The notes beneath the pieces are model-generated. The model was not told the DNA's origin, ran no database searches, and saw only the letters and a list, made by a program, of their open reading frames with translations. This document shows positions 45,441-61,443 of a DNA stretch of 64,000 nucleotides, in pieces. The stretch spans positions 5,663,048 to 5,727,047 of the forward strand of contig JAQFVV010006271.1 in assembly GCA_028023455.1 (NCBI GenBank). Reading direction: 5' to 3'. How positions within the stretch are numbered: the first letter of the stretch is position 1; every line of letters begins with the position of its first letter. The DNA comes from Epiperipatus broadwayi. Taxonomy: Eukaryota > Onychophora > Udeonychophora > Euonychophora > Peripatidae. Made by a program: the position numbers and the translations under genes.

Positions 45441-48166
45441 ACAATAACTCTAATATAGTCTTTTCCTATAAAATGTATATTAAGAATCTAAATATAATGA
45501 AATGTCTTGATATTTAATTATGTAACGTAATATTTTAAAAACTTGTATAATTTCAGAATCCTGGTTCAAATATATTAGCAATGTATTATTATCTGTTTTC
45601 TTTTTTAATTCTTTTTTTTACATGGGTGCAATTTTATCATTATAACTAGATATAAATTACTATTTCTTGATTAATATAATCTTACATGATAGTAAAATTT
45701 TTTGAAAACTCTGTGGAAATATCAATTATTTTTTTAAAAGATGGCTTTTATTTAACAAAAAATGGTAGATATAATTCTTTCTTGATAAAAAATCCCTTGA
45801 TAAATTCTTGTAGCAATATTAACATGGCTTATAACTTTTTGAATTATCTTTTCATACACATAAAGAAACGTATTAATATTCAGAACAGTTAAGAATCTCC
45901 TTAGAAAAGCTTTTAGAATTAAAAGTTAATTTCCTAGCCATTCATTCTTCAGAATTTTGGTAAATTGATTTTAAAATGAATTATTCTGATTTGCCACCAT
46001 TCTTTACTTTTCAGTTCTTTAATATTGTATAATAATTTTCATGCTGTCTATTGCTATTACGTTTTCTCTCACATAATGTTATCTTTACTCTTACTTTATT
46101 ACTATTATTATCACATTTTGGCTTACCATCTTTTACAACCTTAGTCTGTTATCCAATTCTTTTTTTATCTTTAAGGAATTAAAAAATATTTTTTAATACG
46201 CAATGATATTGTCTGATTTTTAGAAGAAAATTAATTATTCTATTTTGTTTTCTCAATAAACAAATTACACAGTTTAAAATAACAGTCAAAATTAATTTAT
46301 GTGAGAGTTAATTAACGTTGTTACCACATGTACATATCGGTAAATAGATTTTTCTTAAACATAAATGTAATTAAAGTGAAAATGGAAAATTATCTATTAT
46401 TTTCTTTAAATATAGAATTACATAAAGTAAATTTGCTATATGTTATTTAAAGATATGAAAATAATATTTCCAAAAAATAAAACAGGAAAAAAGTTGATAA
46501 AGTTTTTAAATAGCAATACTTTATAATTTCTATTATTTTGGCATGACATAATTATTTCTATATATAAATACATGCGGAAAATCAAATATTAATCTTTAAA
46601 AAAATTATATAATTTTAATATACACATAAGTATGTATTTTCTTGATTAATAATTTAAGTTTAAAATTCAGACCGCCCATAAATATTATTATGAGCATAAA
46701 TAATCAAAGATGTTATATACCAAAAATTATAGTCTAACTAGAGTTGATTTTTTAAAATTAACATTAAAACTTATATTTGTGCAAAGATTTACACATATAT
46801 TGTGTTATAACATATAAGTATATGAATTTTTACATTGTGCAAATGCTTAAAGATTGTTTAAAAGTGGATTACCTCACAATGACGTTTTACTAATTACAAT
46901 AATATGTATACTACACCATATGTGGTATTATTTTAAGCCTGATATACACATAGGTTATAAGACCCATGTCATGGGAAAAAGACCAAATTAATAATTATTA
47001 GTTTTATTTCCTGAACGTCTTTTTATATCAACTCTTATAGGGATTGGAAAAGCTTACCATTGTAGAAATATTTTATAAGACCTGAATAAAATCAGTCTTA
47101 AACACCACTTTCATTAAAAAGAATGCTCTGATGGAATACTATAGTGATACCAACTTTTAGTTCTAGATATTGCATACCATATATGAGGTCCATTGTATAT
47201 TCTGCTTCTCAGAATGAATAGCATATAAAAAATTATATTTGTGTGGAGTGAGATGGAGAGATAATATAACATCAAACAATAATTATTAAACTTAATTTAT
47301 TTACAATAAGTTTTCTATTATACATTTATTTGTAATGTTAAATATAACACAAATGACAAAAATAAATAGATGTCTAATTTGATCAATTGTAACTCTTAAT
47401 TATGCTTTTAATAACAAAATGAAAATAGAATAAGAAGAAAACCTTTTTTTTAAAACCTGCATGAATACATGTCCATATAGACACCCACGCGAAAATCTCT
47501 AGGTCAAGAATATTAAATTAAAACTATGACTATCTATTCATTAGAAATATATATAAATAAATAAAAAACAATATGTATATATGTTTCAAGAAACAAACAA
47601 AAAATAAGATAGTTACACATATATACTGTAACTCAAACAAAGGTGGAGATGGCTAGCAATCAGTTGTTACACGGACCAGCACCATATGACATGGATTTTT
47701 AAAACACCAGAGTACGAGCCCTCTTGTAGATAATACCATGGCTAAATATAATTATTAAAATACATTATAAAGTTCTTTTATAATTTAAAATATCTTATCT
47801 TAGTTTTTAAAATATCTATCTTAAATATAGATTCCTTTTAATTTTAAATATCTCGTCTTATGTTTTAAAATATATTTATCTCAAATATAACTTCTTTTAT
47901 AAGTTTAAAATATCTTGATCACAGGATTACATTCAGAATAAAATGGACTTACAAAATGTTAATGATAATACTTTAACTTCTTAACAAAAATATGATGGTT
48001 ATTATTGAAGCTAAACATGAAACATTTCTCTTAGTTTATTTTAGAATCTTAGTCTTTTAAAAAAATAGAAATAAAATTACATAATAACAGAGTACTCAAT
48101 TACTTAAGTAATATATAATTGGTCACTTGAAAAAGATTTCGAAATACTTTACACACACACACACAC
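45441..48166. other. AT-rich non-coding interval
   Basis: Short domain-free frames only. Near 47640-47740 a less AT-rich patch (GGAGATGGCTAGCAATC...GAGTACGAGCCCTC) may be a tRNA-like or SINE relic, but no cloverleaf can be drawn. An (AC)n(AT)n run ends at 48175. Confidence 0.4.
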
Positions 48167-48248
48167 ATATATATAAATGAATGCACCAAACTTCTTTTAA
48201 GTTCTTGTTTTTTATGTGACTATTATAAAAATATAACTACACGCTAAC

Positions 48249-48281
48249 GTTTCGACTATTTTATAATATAGTCTTCTTCAA
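48249..48281 (-). ncRNA. Degenerate hammerhead-like core, left arm
   Basis: The minus strand reads TTGAAGA (CTGANGA with C changed to T), A, GACTAT...ATAGTC, GAAAC, then GTTAGCGTGTA. Stem II is strong. The lost C and poor stem I argue against activity. Confidence 0.3.
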
Positions 48282-49054
48282 GGAAAACTGAAAAATAAAA
48301 ATACAAATATAAAATAATAAATATCACATATTACAAGCAAATTAAAAAAAAATTAAAAATATTTTTTATCTCATACGCTTTCTAGGTACAAACAATCTCA
48401 AAACTCTATCAAATTTATTACATTTATATAACCATCTCAAAATATCTTTAAAATATTTAATTAACAAATCTATTATTATTATTTTTTTTTCTATTAATAT
48501 TTTATTAAATTCAGGTTTAATTTCAATAATTGTAAATTCCTTCCTTTATTATTCTTTCATGGTATGATTTTATACATTGCAAAGGTTTCATTTCAAATTT
48601 CCTATGTTTAAATTTATTCATATAATTTTAAATAGCAGAATTTTTATCACTTAAATGCTGTTTTTACTTAGTTTCAAATTTTTTTTAAAACAGCATTTAA
48701 GTGATAAAAATTCTGCTATTTATAATCATATGAATAAATTTCAACAAAGGGATTTTGAAATAAAACCTTGAGAAATGTGTAAAATCATACCATGAAAGAA
48801 TAATAAAGAAAGGAATTTACATTAGTAAAATTAAACCTGAATTAAGCAGAATGTTAATAGAAAAGAAAAAAAAAATAGATTTGTTGATTAAATATTTTTA
48901 GGATATTTTTGGATGGGTATATAAATGTAAAAAAATTGATAAAGTTTAGAGACTGCTTGTAATAGAAAGAATGTGAAGTAAAGAGTATTTTTTAATTTGT
49001 TTGGAATATATGATATTTATATTTATTATTCTATATTTGTATTTTTCAGTTTTT

Positions 49055-49083
49055 CTTGAAAAAGACTATATTATAGTCGAAAC
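49055..49083 (+). ncRNA. Degenerate hammerhead-like core, right arm
   Basis: CTTGAAAAA, GACTAT-ATT-ATAGTC, GAAAC, then ATTGGTGTGTA, where ACAT/GTGT could form stem III before a TA. Two core positions are altered compared with CTGATGA. Confidence 0.3.
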
Positions 49084-49164
49084 ATTGGTGTGTAGTTATA
49101 TTTTTATAATAGTCATATAAAAAATAAGATTTGAAAGAAGTTTGGTGTATTCATTTATATATAT

Positions 49165-53566
<4,402 letters not shown>

Positions 53567-53801
53567 ACATAAAAGAACAATTATATATTCATCTAATATG
53601 AAACTCCCTCCCCTCTTTCATTTTCGATTATATAGAAATATGTCTACAGATACGTGACATACACCTATTGGATAACAAACACAATTTGAAGAAGAAAAAA
53701 TCCAAAATTTAAAAAAATTTCATATCGAAAATAATTTATCTATATATTTTGCTTAAAATTTTAGATTACAAATCTATACATATAAGTATGTCTATTGATA
53801 C
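53567..53801 (+). repeat. 235-bp direct repeat, copy 1
   Basis: It runs from ACATAAAAGAACAATTATATA to GTCTATTGATAC and matches 55183-55423 closely (about 90% by eye). The central ACACCTATTGGATAACAAAC is identical. The copies are 1.6 kb apart in the same orientation. They could be terminal repeats of an unknown element or a local duplication. Confidence 0.75.
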
Positions 53802-55182
53802 TGTACCACCCGCCTTCTATTTATATGTCAATGAAGAGATGGAAACATCTATTTACTTTTAGATTTATTTATTCAATCACTTTCGTTTAGTTAATATGTA
53901 CTATCTTTGAAGGCTGCTGGGCTTTTGGGTAGCTTTATTTCACAAATATTTGACCAATAGAATGCACCTACATGATTAACTTTATGACAAGAATCCCTTC
54001 CCTTACTTTCAATCTAACATTAATTAAAATATTTATTTCCAACTTTTCTTAAATTCTCGTTCTTGCCTTATAATAAATGCATATACACATTATATTAAAG
54101 TATACATTTAATATGTTCAAATTACACACATACAATAACAAAATAAATTAAAACACACATTGAATTATATAATGCACACACATAACTAACAAGATCTTGG
54201 ATTTAAAAGTCTTATTACAAAAGCTAAGCCAATGCATGTAGATAAATCATTAATAGTTCTATATTTGATTAAATTTAAATTATAGTTCTTGAAATGTTTA
54301 ATATTGGAAGACAAAATGAATGTTTACCTAGGATTTGAACATGCTAATAAGGCAACGTAGCTTCTGCTGGTTCTCCTGATTTCAACCGGTTGGGATGTAT
54401 AGGAATTTACTTGCGGATTTTAACATGAACACTCCGATATTTTTCAGTTTTACACAGACATGGTTTCTTCCCCAAACTGACTGCAGATGTTATTGCAGAG
54501 ATGTTCAGGCTGGTTGCACGATCAGCAGCGCATTCTAGATGATATAATATTCATTCTGAGATATTTCAATATATTTAGATCAATTTAGATGAGCTCTGAA
54601 GACTTAGTAACTTTTAATGATTTTATTTATGAATGGCTAAATATTAACTGGATGATTGAATTCAATGAATTGAATTGAATGAATAATAAACAATACAAAA
54701 TTTCCCTTTTTATAGCTAGCATTCCTTATCTGAAGATCGATCGAGCAATCTGATTCAATCCTATCGGCCCTTCTTTCATTTTATTTACAAATTCAAACTT
54801 CATTCTGGTCCTTCCATTGGTTATTTTATTTCAATCAAATAGTAGTCTTAGTTCCTTTGTTTGTTAATTATTTCCATTGTTTTGATTTTAATTTTCAGTT
54901 CTTTTATCTACATTGCATTAGCTTTCAAAAAAATTCCTTTCTTTTAATGAATTTTTATAGACACACACATTCCCTATTATAAGACAAAACGAGTGATTTA
55001 TTTTATTAATTTAAAACTAACAACACTAATCTTTTTTTTCTTTAATTTTTCTTTATTACCGAAATCTTTCCACCCCTTTCTTTTGTTTATTTTCTTTTCT
55101 TATTTTAAAAAAATAACATTTTTAAAAAAATTTTCTTTCAATAAAATTTCTCTGATTAACTATTAGAAATATATACCGACCT
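53802..55182. other. Interval between the direct repeats, with a less AT-rich patch
   Basis: A patch at about 54350-54545 has more G+C and several CpG (GCAACGTAGC, CAACCGGTTGGG, TGCACGATCAGCAGCGC), unlike its surroundings. It might be an exon, a promoter or an element core. I find no long frame in it. Confidence 0.35.
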
Positions 55183-55423
55183 ACATAAAAGAACAATTAT
55201 ATATTCATCTATGGTAAATGAAACCCTCTCTCCTCCTCTGTTTTCAATTATATAGAAATATCTGTCTACAAATACATGACGTACACCTATTGGATAACAA
55301 ACACAATTTGAAGAAGAAAAAATCCAAAATTTAAAAAATTTTCATATCAAAAATAATTTATCTATATATTTTGCCTAAAATTTTAGAATACAAATGTATA
55401 CATATATGTATGTCTATTGATAC
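55183..55423 (+). repeat. 241-bp direct repeat, copy 2
   Basis: This is the partner of 53567-53801, with small indels (TATGGTAAATGAAACCC against TAATATGAAACTCCC). Both copies are followed by unrelated sequence. Confidence 0.75.
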
Positions 55424-58400
55424 ATATATCTATTGCTATTTGTCAATGTATATATAAAATAAAACCTGAACAACCTTACTTTACAGGTGTACGGTTTTCC
55501 TATACATAAACTATCATAGAAGAGAAAAAATATATAATTAAGTTTCAATCCATTCTTCTTTTACCCTTCTCTTCTGACTGATGATAGGCATAGGACTTTA
55601 AATGTATTCATGTGCACGATAAAAATGACAAGGCTGCACCATTTCCCAATAGACAGCTAGGTTTGTTCCATAGGCAATTTACTAAAAAGGATCCACAAGA
55701 TGATGGTGAGAGGAAGGCTGATGTACTATAACATGATTATTCCATATTTCTGGCTCTGACCAACTTAATTATCTGCATTGTGACCATTAAATAATTTGAG
55801 GTCCAAGCTATACTAAATTTTATATTTCTGAGATGGATTATGACACTCAGCTTTTAGCTTCAAAGTCTAAAGTTTTTTTTAGACTCCTTCATTTAAAACC
55901 TTCACTTAAATTTCTTTTAAAAATTTCCTAAACAAGAGTCCTAAATATGACTTTCTATTTTTTCTGAGGAAAATTATTTAATCTAAAACAAAATTTTTTG
56001 CAAGAGCTGCGATTAGTTAATTCCAAATGACCGTATTCTCTACAAATGCTCCCAAAAAGAGATTGATTCTACTTTATGCCATTAGTCTATCTTTTATGGC
56101 CACATGAAGGAGAATATTTGAGAACTCAGAAAATACATTTTTTTCTTATCTATTTAATTACCAGAAAAGTTTTTTATTTAATTAATCAATAACAATAATG
56201 TTACAGACAAATGATCTAATCATTACGTGCTGTATTTTTTCATGAACAACAAGATAATTCCTTAATTCTGACTTCATTTTTGTTTAGTTAATTGATTTTT
56301 TTTCTTTGATAAAAAATAATAATTTTTAATTGTAAACTGATTAAAACAAAATAAAAGAATACATTTTTTGTCTATTAAGAGACAAAAAAAAATAATTAAA
56401 AAACTAAAATTATGAGTAACAAACTGTTATTACTTTAAATAACAATTTATTACTATTATATGCATGAGTACATGTACATAAGTTGACAGAAATATTTACA
56501 TAATTTTAAATTCTCAATGTGATTCATTAAATGAAATACACATGAAACAATCACAAAAGAATTACATGTATATTTATGAATACGTAACTTTCTAGACAGT
56601 GGAAGCTGTAACAACTTTGTGATGGAGATTGATCATCATAATCTCTGATACAATATTGAATAAAAAATAGTATGCTTATCTACACTGAATTTTTTATCAT
56701 ACAATCTACTGAGGCATTAAATGTTCAAAGCTCTTTTGTCTCCTATAATTGGTTGTTAGTTCACTCTTGTTTTACTTTTTCTAACTTGTTGAAGGCTTCA
56801 GAAGCTTCAGATACTTGTCTTATGTATACAATAATGAAATAGGGCTTATTATGGCATGAAACCTTTATTCAGACTTTTTTCCAAACAGCTTTTTATAGGC
56901 AGGCACTTATCATTTAACAGACAGCAGTTGCGCTATTAAGATGAATAGCACCGTTAGCATACTTTGAAATGTCTATTTGTGCATTCTACTTATATCTGTA
57001 AAGTTATAAACCAACATTGTTACAATATCATTTTTTTTCAACAAAATAGTAATGTATACTTTTACAAGGAACTTTTTGTTTATTTTAGATTATTATAATC
57101 AACCTTGTTTTTGTAACAAAAAGTTACCTTTCTTCATGAAAATGTATCAGTTTTGCACAGTTCATTCATCATTATACTAAAGTCCTTCAGGTGGGCCATT
57201 AATAAAGTTCTTTTTCATCTAAATTTTAAGCAAGAGCTTCTCAATCTTCTCTTCTTATTTCTTTTTGTAATAACAGCTTCTTTGTTTTTTCATTTTAAAT
57301 CCGTATTTATAGTTGCTCTCATGAAAGAAAATGCTGAATCATTTTTACCTGGCTTATTGTTTTTTTTTATCTATATTTTAATTTTGATTAACACATAAGC
57401 ATTCTACTTAATGAACCATTAGAATATCTGATTAATGCAAGACCAAAAAATTTTAAAATTTAATTTGAGTAACTTTGATACAAGAAAGGAAAGAAACGAA
57501 AACCTTTCTTCTCTCTTATAACAAAAATCATATAAAAATTATGATTCTTCACTAATCTTAATCTTGTAATTAGTAGTCATCAGTTTTTTTTCCATCTTAA
57601 TTAATTTTACCTTGAACAGATGAAAACAAAACTTCAACTTCAATCTAATAGTGACAATCAATAAAAGAAAGCAGGACAAAATATAGATTCTTTTTCTTTG
57701 TATCAATAAATAAAAAATTATTATTGTTAGACTTTATTACATTTACCATTAAAATATATTCAGATACCATATGCTTACATACTGTTTCTATAAATATAAA
57801 TTTTTCTTTTCCTCCTTTTTCTTATGATTTATATTCAGATAAATTGGGCTTATAGCACATGATGTGATATGTATGTGAATGGATTATTTAAGATTTTTGA
57901 TATTTTTGAAGTACTATTGTAAGGGTCAGATTCATATGCCTTGCTAACATGCTGCAGAATTCAAACACCAGACATGAAAAGCAACATTACTGATAGGGTA
58001 AGCCACCAGAAATATTGGGTTCGAATCTGATTATTCGGTTCCAAACACACACTACCCAACAACACACCTGATGCTACACTAATAAACTCTTCTTCTAGGA
58101 ATGGGGTTCAGGTAGATACAAGAGTCTCTATTCTTAAATTATTCTAAGGTTAGCCAATTCTTAAGAGTAATAAAATTATGACAATTATATTTTATATCTC
58201 TAATATTTTATTTATTGAGATGAGATACTATTATTATTGTATGTCAAACAAATAGACATATAACAGCAGACATATGATTTAAAAGTTAAAAATTATTAAT
58301 AATATTTGCATAAAACATAATAATTGATTCGTGGTATTGGTATTTATTATCCGTTTCAGATACAATTAATAGTTACAGATTTACAATGGATAATTCTTTG

Positions 58401-58700
58401 ACATATAATACTTTAATCACCTGAAAATCTGGATACAAATGAGTACAATTTATTATAATTTCATGCCTATACAAGAATTATGATTTCAGAGGTGATGCAA
58501 GGTTTTAGATAATAAAAGGTAATCATGGTTGCAGACAAACAAGATTAATTTAAAAGTAAAATAATAAAATACATTTCATTCAAAGGAATGATTTAAATAA
58601 TATATAAGCATTGTATTTAAGAATGTATAAATGTAGGATGATGGAAAGATGGAGTCATAAATGTAATGCATAATAATCAAAATATAAAATAGGTGGTACT
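55424..58700. other. AT-rich non-coding interval
   Basis: There is no supported gene. GGGTTCGAATC near 58018-58028 fits a tRNA B box, but no matching A box or arms were found. An 81-codon hydrophobic frame at 57153-57398 is not convincing. Confidence 0.4.
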
Positions 58701-58722
58701 CTGAGAGCTGCGATGCAATGAA

Positions 58723-58858
58723 CTATGTTGCAGTACTTTTAAACTGCAGAGCCATGTTTGAAAAATTAAGAATAATGGGCTGGTGTCTGCCAAAGGCCCA
58801 TTTGAAGGTGGTCACATAAGCATCAGCAGGTGTACAGGACAGTGCCATGAATACTCCC
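58723..58858 (-). pseudogene. Unidentified coding-like fragment
   Basis: In a less AT-rich patch the minus strand is open for about 44 codons before a stop (CTPADAYVTTFKWAFGRHQP, then ILNFSNMALQ). Codon use looks more protein-like than the surroundings, but I recognise no family. It may be an exon piece or a transposon relic. The upstream limit is not defined. Confidence 0.25.
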
Positions 58859-60577
58859 TGACTGCATGACTAAGATTAAATGCCCACAGAAACATTTCAT
58901 TTTGTCCACTTTATGGGAGACAATAGGAAGACTATATAACTGTTTATACATTGAAAATCCAAGGCTCTAAGGAAATCATCACATCTCTAAATAGTAACAC
59001 ATATATGACATAAGTATAAAATCATAAACTTTACTTTTAAATTATGCTTTAAATTCTAATGACTCTATCTTCCAATGCCCACATCTTAATAATTTGAACA
59101 TTTTATTTACACTCTCAAATAAATATTATTACTTGGTTTAACCTGAACAGGTAAATCTAATTAAAGAAATCAAAGAGAATGATTGTAAAAATGGGTTTAA
59201 TCAGTTTATACACTATCATGCTTTCTAATTAATATGTCTGACACCAAGTTACCTGCATACACTCACATTTATAATTAAAGAGAAACAAATAACAAATGCA
59301 TATCTTTTAATACACAAATAATTATGGTAAGTAATTGAAAATAAATGACTACATCAACTCATTGGGATTAATATGATACACATTAGGTATTTCAAATAAA
59401 TCATCAGCATATTATAAAATTTTGATAATTTTTGAGTTGGCAGACTAAAACAAGTATAAAGAAAAAGGGAGTGGGGTATGATAATTCCTCATCTTTAGTA
59501 ATCTGAAAAATATGACAGCAGCTTTTAGTTATATTAAACTGAGAAGGATAAGATGAGCCTGGTCAGAAATTATCTAGGCATGCTATTATAGAAATAAATA
59601 ATTTAAAATATAAAATATGTACCCAAGATGGTAGACAAAGAATCAAGTAAGTTAACTAATAATAAAGATTTACAGAGTCAGATATACATCAACATTACTT
59701 TTAAAAAAGAATTATTAGGAATAGCTATAGCTTGTTGAAAGGAATTTTAGAGTACTCTATAGATTCTTGGATACAGGTTACCTGTCTTAAACTTTAGATA
59801 ATGGTGCACATAAGTAGAATCAGTCACATATTGTCCATTCCATACTTATAGCAGCAGTCTTCTTTCCTTGGATTATTCAGGTTTCATAATTTAAACTTTT
59901 AGAGAAAACACAGTCTTCAACATGTAGCATAGTTCTATATACATTTGCAGTTGTTCACCAATGTTCTCATTTTCTGGAGGGCATGCATGTAGACTTGGAC
60001 AACTGGTTGACCATTATCCAGAGGAGAATAGCATGTCTCCATCTTCTACTCAGCCATTTAATCTTATTTTAAATCACAAATTTTAATATTTCTCTCTAAA
60101 CTCAATACTCAAAAACAAATTCAAAAATAAATTAATTTTAAAATTAAAATCTGCCCTTTTATACTAGCCACCTATCTTATCAAGCTGTAGTTATGCCCTT
60201 GGGTGAATCAACCCATTAGTAAAGAATTTCTCTACAGTTTAATTAAATCTGAATACCATGGTTTTTCTCTTTTGTTTAAATTTCTTGTTCTATGTTATTT
60301 TTAGTACATTTTCTTGACCTGATTACAAGATGAGATATAACATAAAATCTAATTTATTTTGATTCATATTTGAGGCCAATTAAGTTTATTAAGGAATTTA
60401 TTAATTAATCTATTGTCTTTCACCAACCATGACTTTGCAAAAATTTAAAATAAAACAATAAGAATTTATAAATATATTAAATTTATTAAGCATAAATAGA
60501 TAATATTGTAATAATGTGAAAGCTAAAACCTTCAACAGATATGCCTTACACATGCTTATGTCACAGCCAATAAGATG
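58859..60577. other. AT-rich non-coding interval
   Basis: No gene or repeat is recognised here. Confidence 0.5.
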
Positions 60578-60820
60578 AAATAATGACATCACATGGACCT
60601 CTCAATTGTCAAACACAAGTCAGAACTATAAGAAAAAGATGGGACCTCATATTAATCTATGCCTCAATTTATATATAAATAAGCCACACTCTTAGTTCAA
60701 AATGCTTGAGTCTGGCTTATTTATATATAAATTGAAGCATAGATTAAGATGGGTTCCATCTTATACTTATAGTTCTGACTTGTGTTTGAGAATTGAGAGG
60801 TCCATGTGATGTCATTATTT
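60578..60820. repeat. 243-bp hairpin, MITE candidate
   Basis: AAATAATGACATCACATGGACC...GCCTCAATTTATATATAAATAAGCC is mirrored around a short centre at 60690-60708, giving arms of about 110 bp with a few mismatches. It has no coding capacity and no ribozyme-like core. A target duplication is not clear. Recent formation is likely given the arm identity. Confidence 0.65.
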
Positions 60821-61406
60821 TGTCTAAAACAAAGTTGGTGTTTTTTTTGTAATACACATTAATTATAGAGTTAATTATAATCTGTTTTATTTAAAGGATT
60901 AAGAAACACATTTTTAAATTAAAACTTATTTCTGCTTTTGATGAAAATAAATTAATAAATATATAATAATAATTTAGTTTTTGCCATCTTTATTACACTA
61001 GAAAAAAAATACCTACTTTTAACTCTCATGTTTATAAATTCTATTGTTTCTATTAAAAGAAGTGGTTTTAGATTAATTGACATTTATTGCAGATTGTAGG
61101 AAGTCAGTTTCTAATCAAGAGAAATCCACATTGATCAAGTTGAAATTCCTAGAGAAATAAAGTAGGCTGGAAAAGTAGATAACACTTGCCTAGCTGAAGT
61201 TGATGAAATTACAGAAGCTGAACTGAGTTGAGAAACACTAGTCTATATGCTAAATATCTAATAATCAGGATACAAAAAGCAGTCTAATTTTGAGATTTTA
61301 ATGCAATATTTTATATTTATACACACACAGAAGCATAGACCCAAAGACATCTTTCAGTCGTGTATATTGTAATGATCATGGGGGGAGGGTAATGGTGTTT
61401 TTTCCA

Positions 61407-61443
<37 letters not shown>

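Larger units (their letters stand above)
48167..49164. mobile_element. 1.0-kb palindromic element with diverged hammerhead-like cores
   Basis: ATATATATAAATGAAT(G/A)CACCAAACTTCTTT bounds both ends in inverted orientation. The arms of about 490 bp match with many differences, and the inner hinge is at CAGAATTTTTATCACTTAAATG and its complement (48640-48715). Each arm has a TGAAGA/TGAAAA-hairpin-GAAAC motif close to its outer end. This is the same architecture as the 1754-2966 element, but older. Confidence 0.7.

Noticed and set aside
58018-58028. tRNA or SINE from a B-box match (GGGTTCGAATC)
   Set aside because: No A box, anticodon arm or acceptor pairing can be drawn around it.
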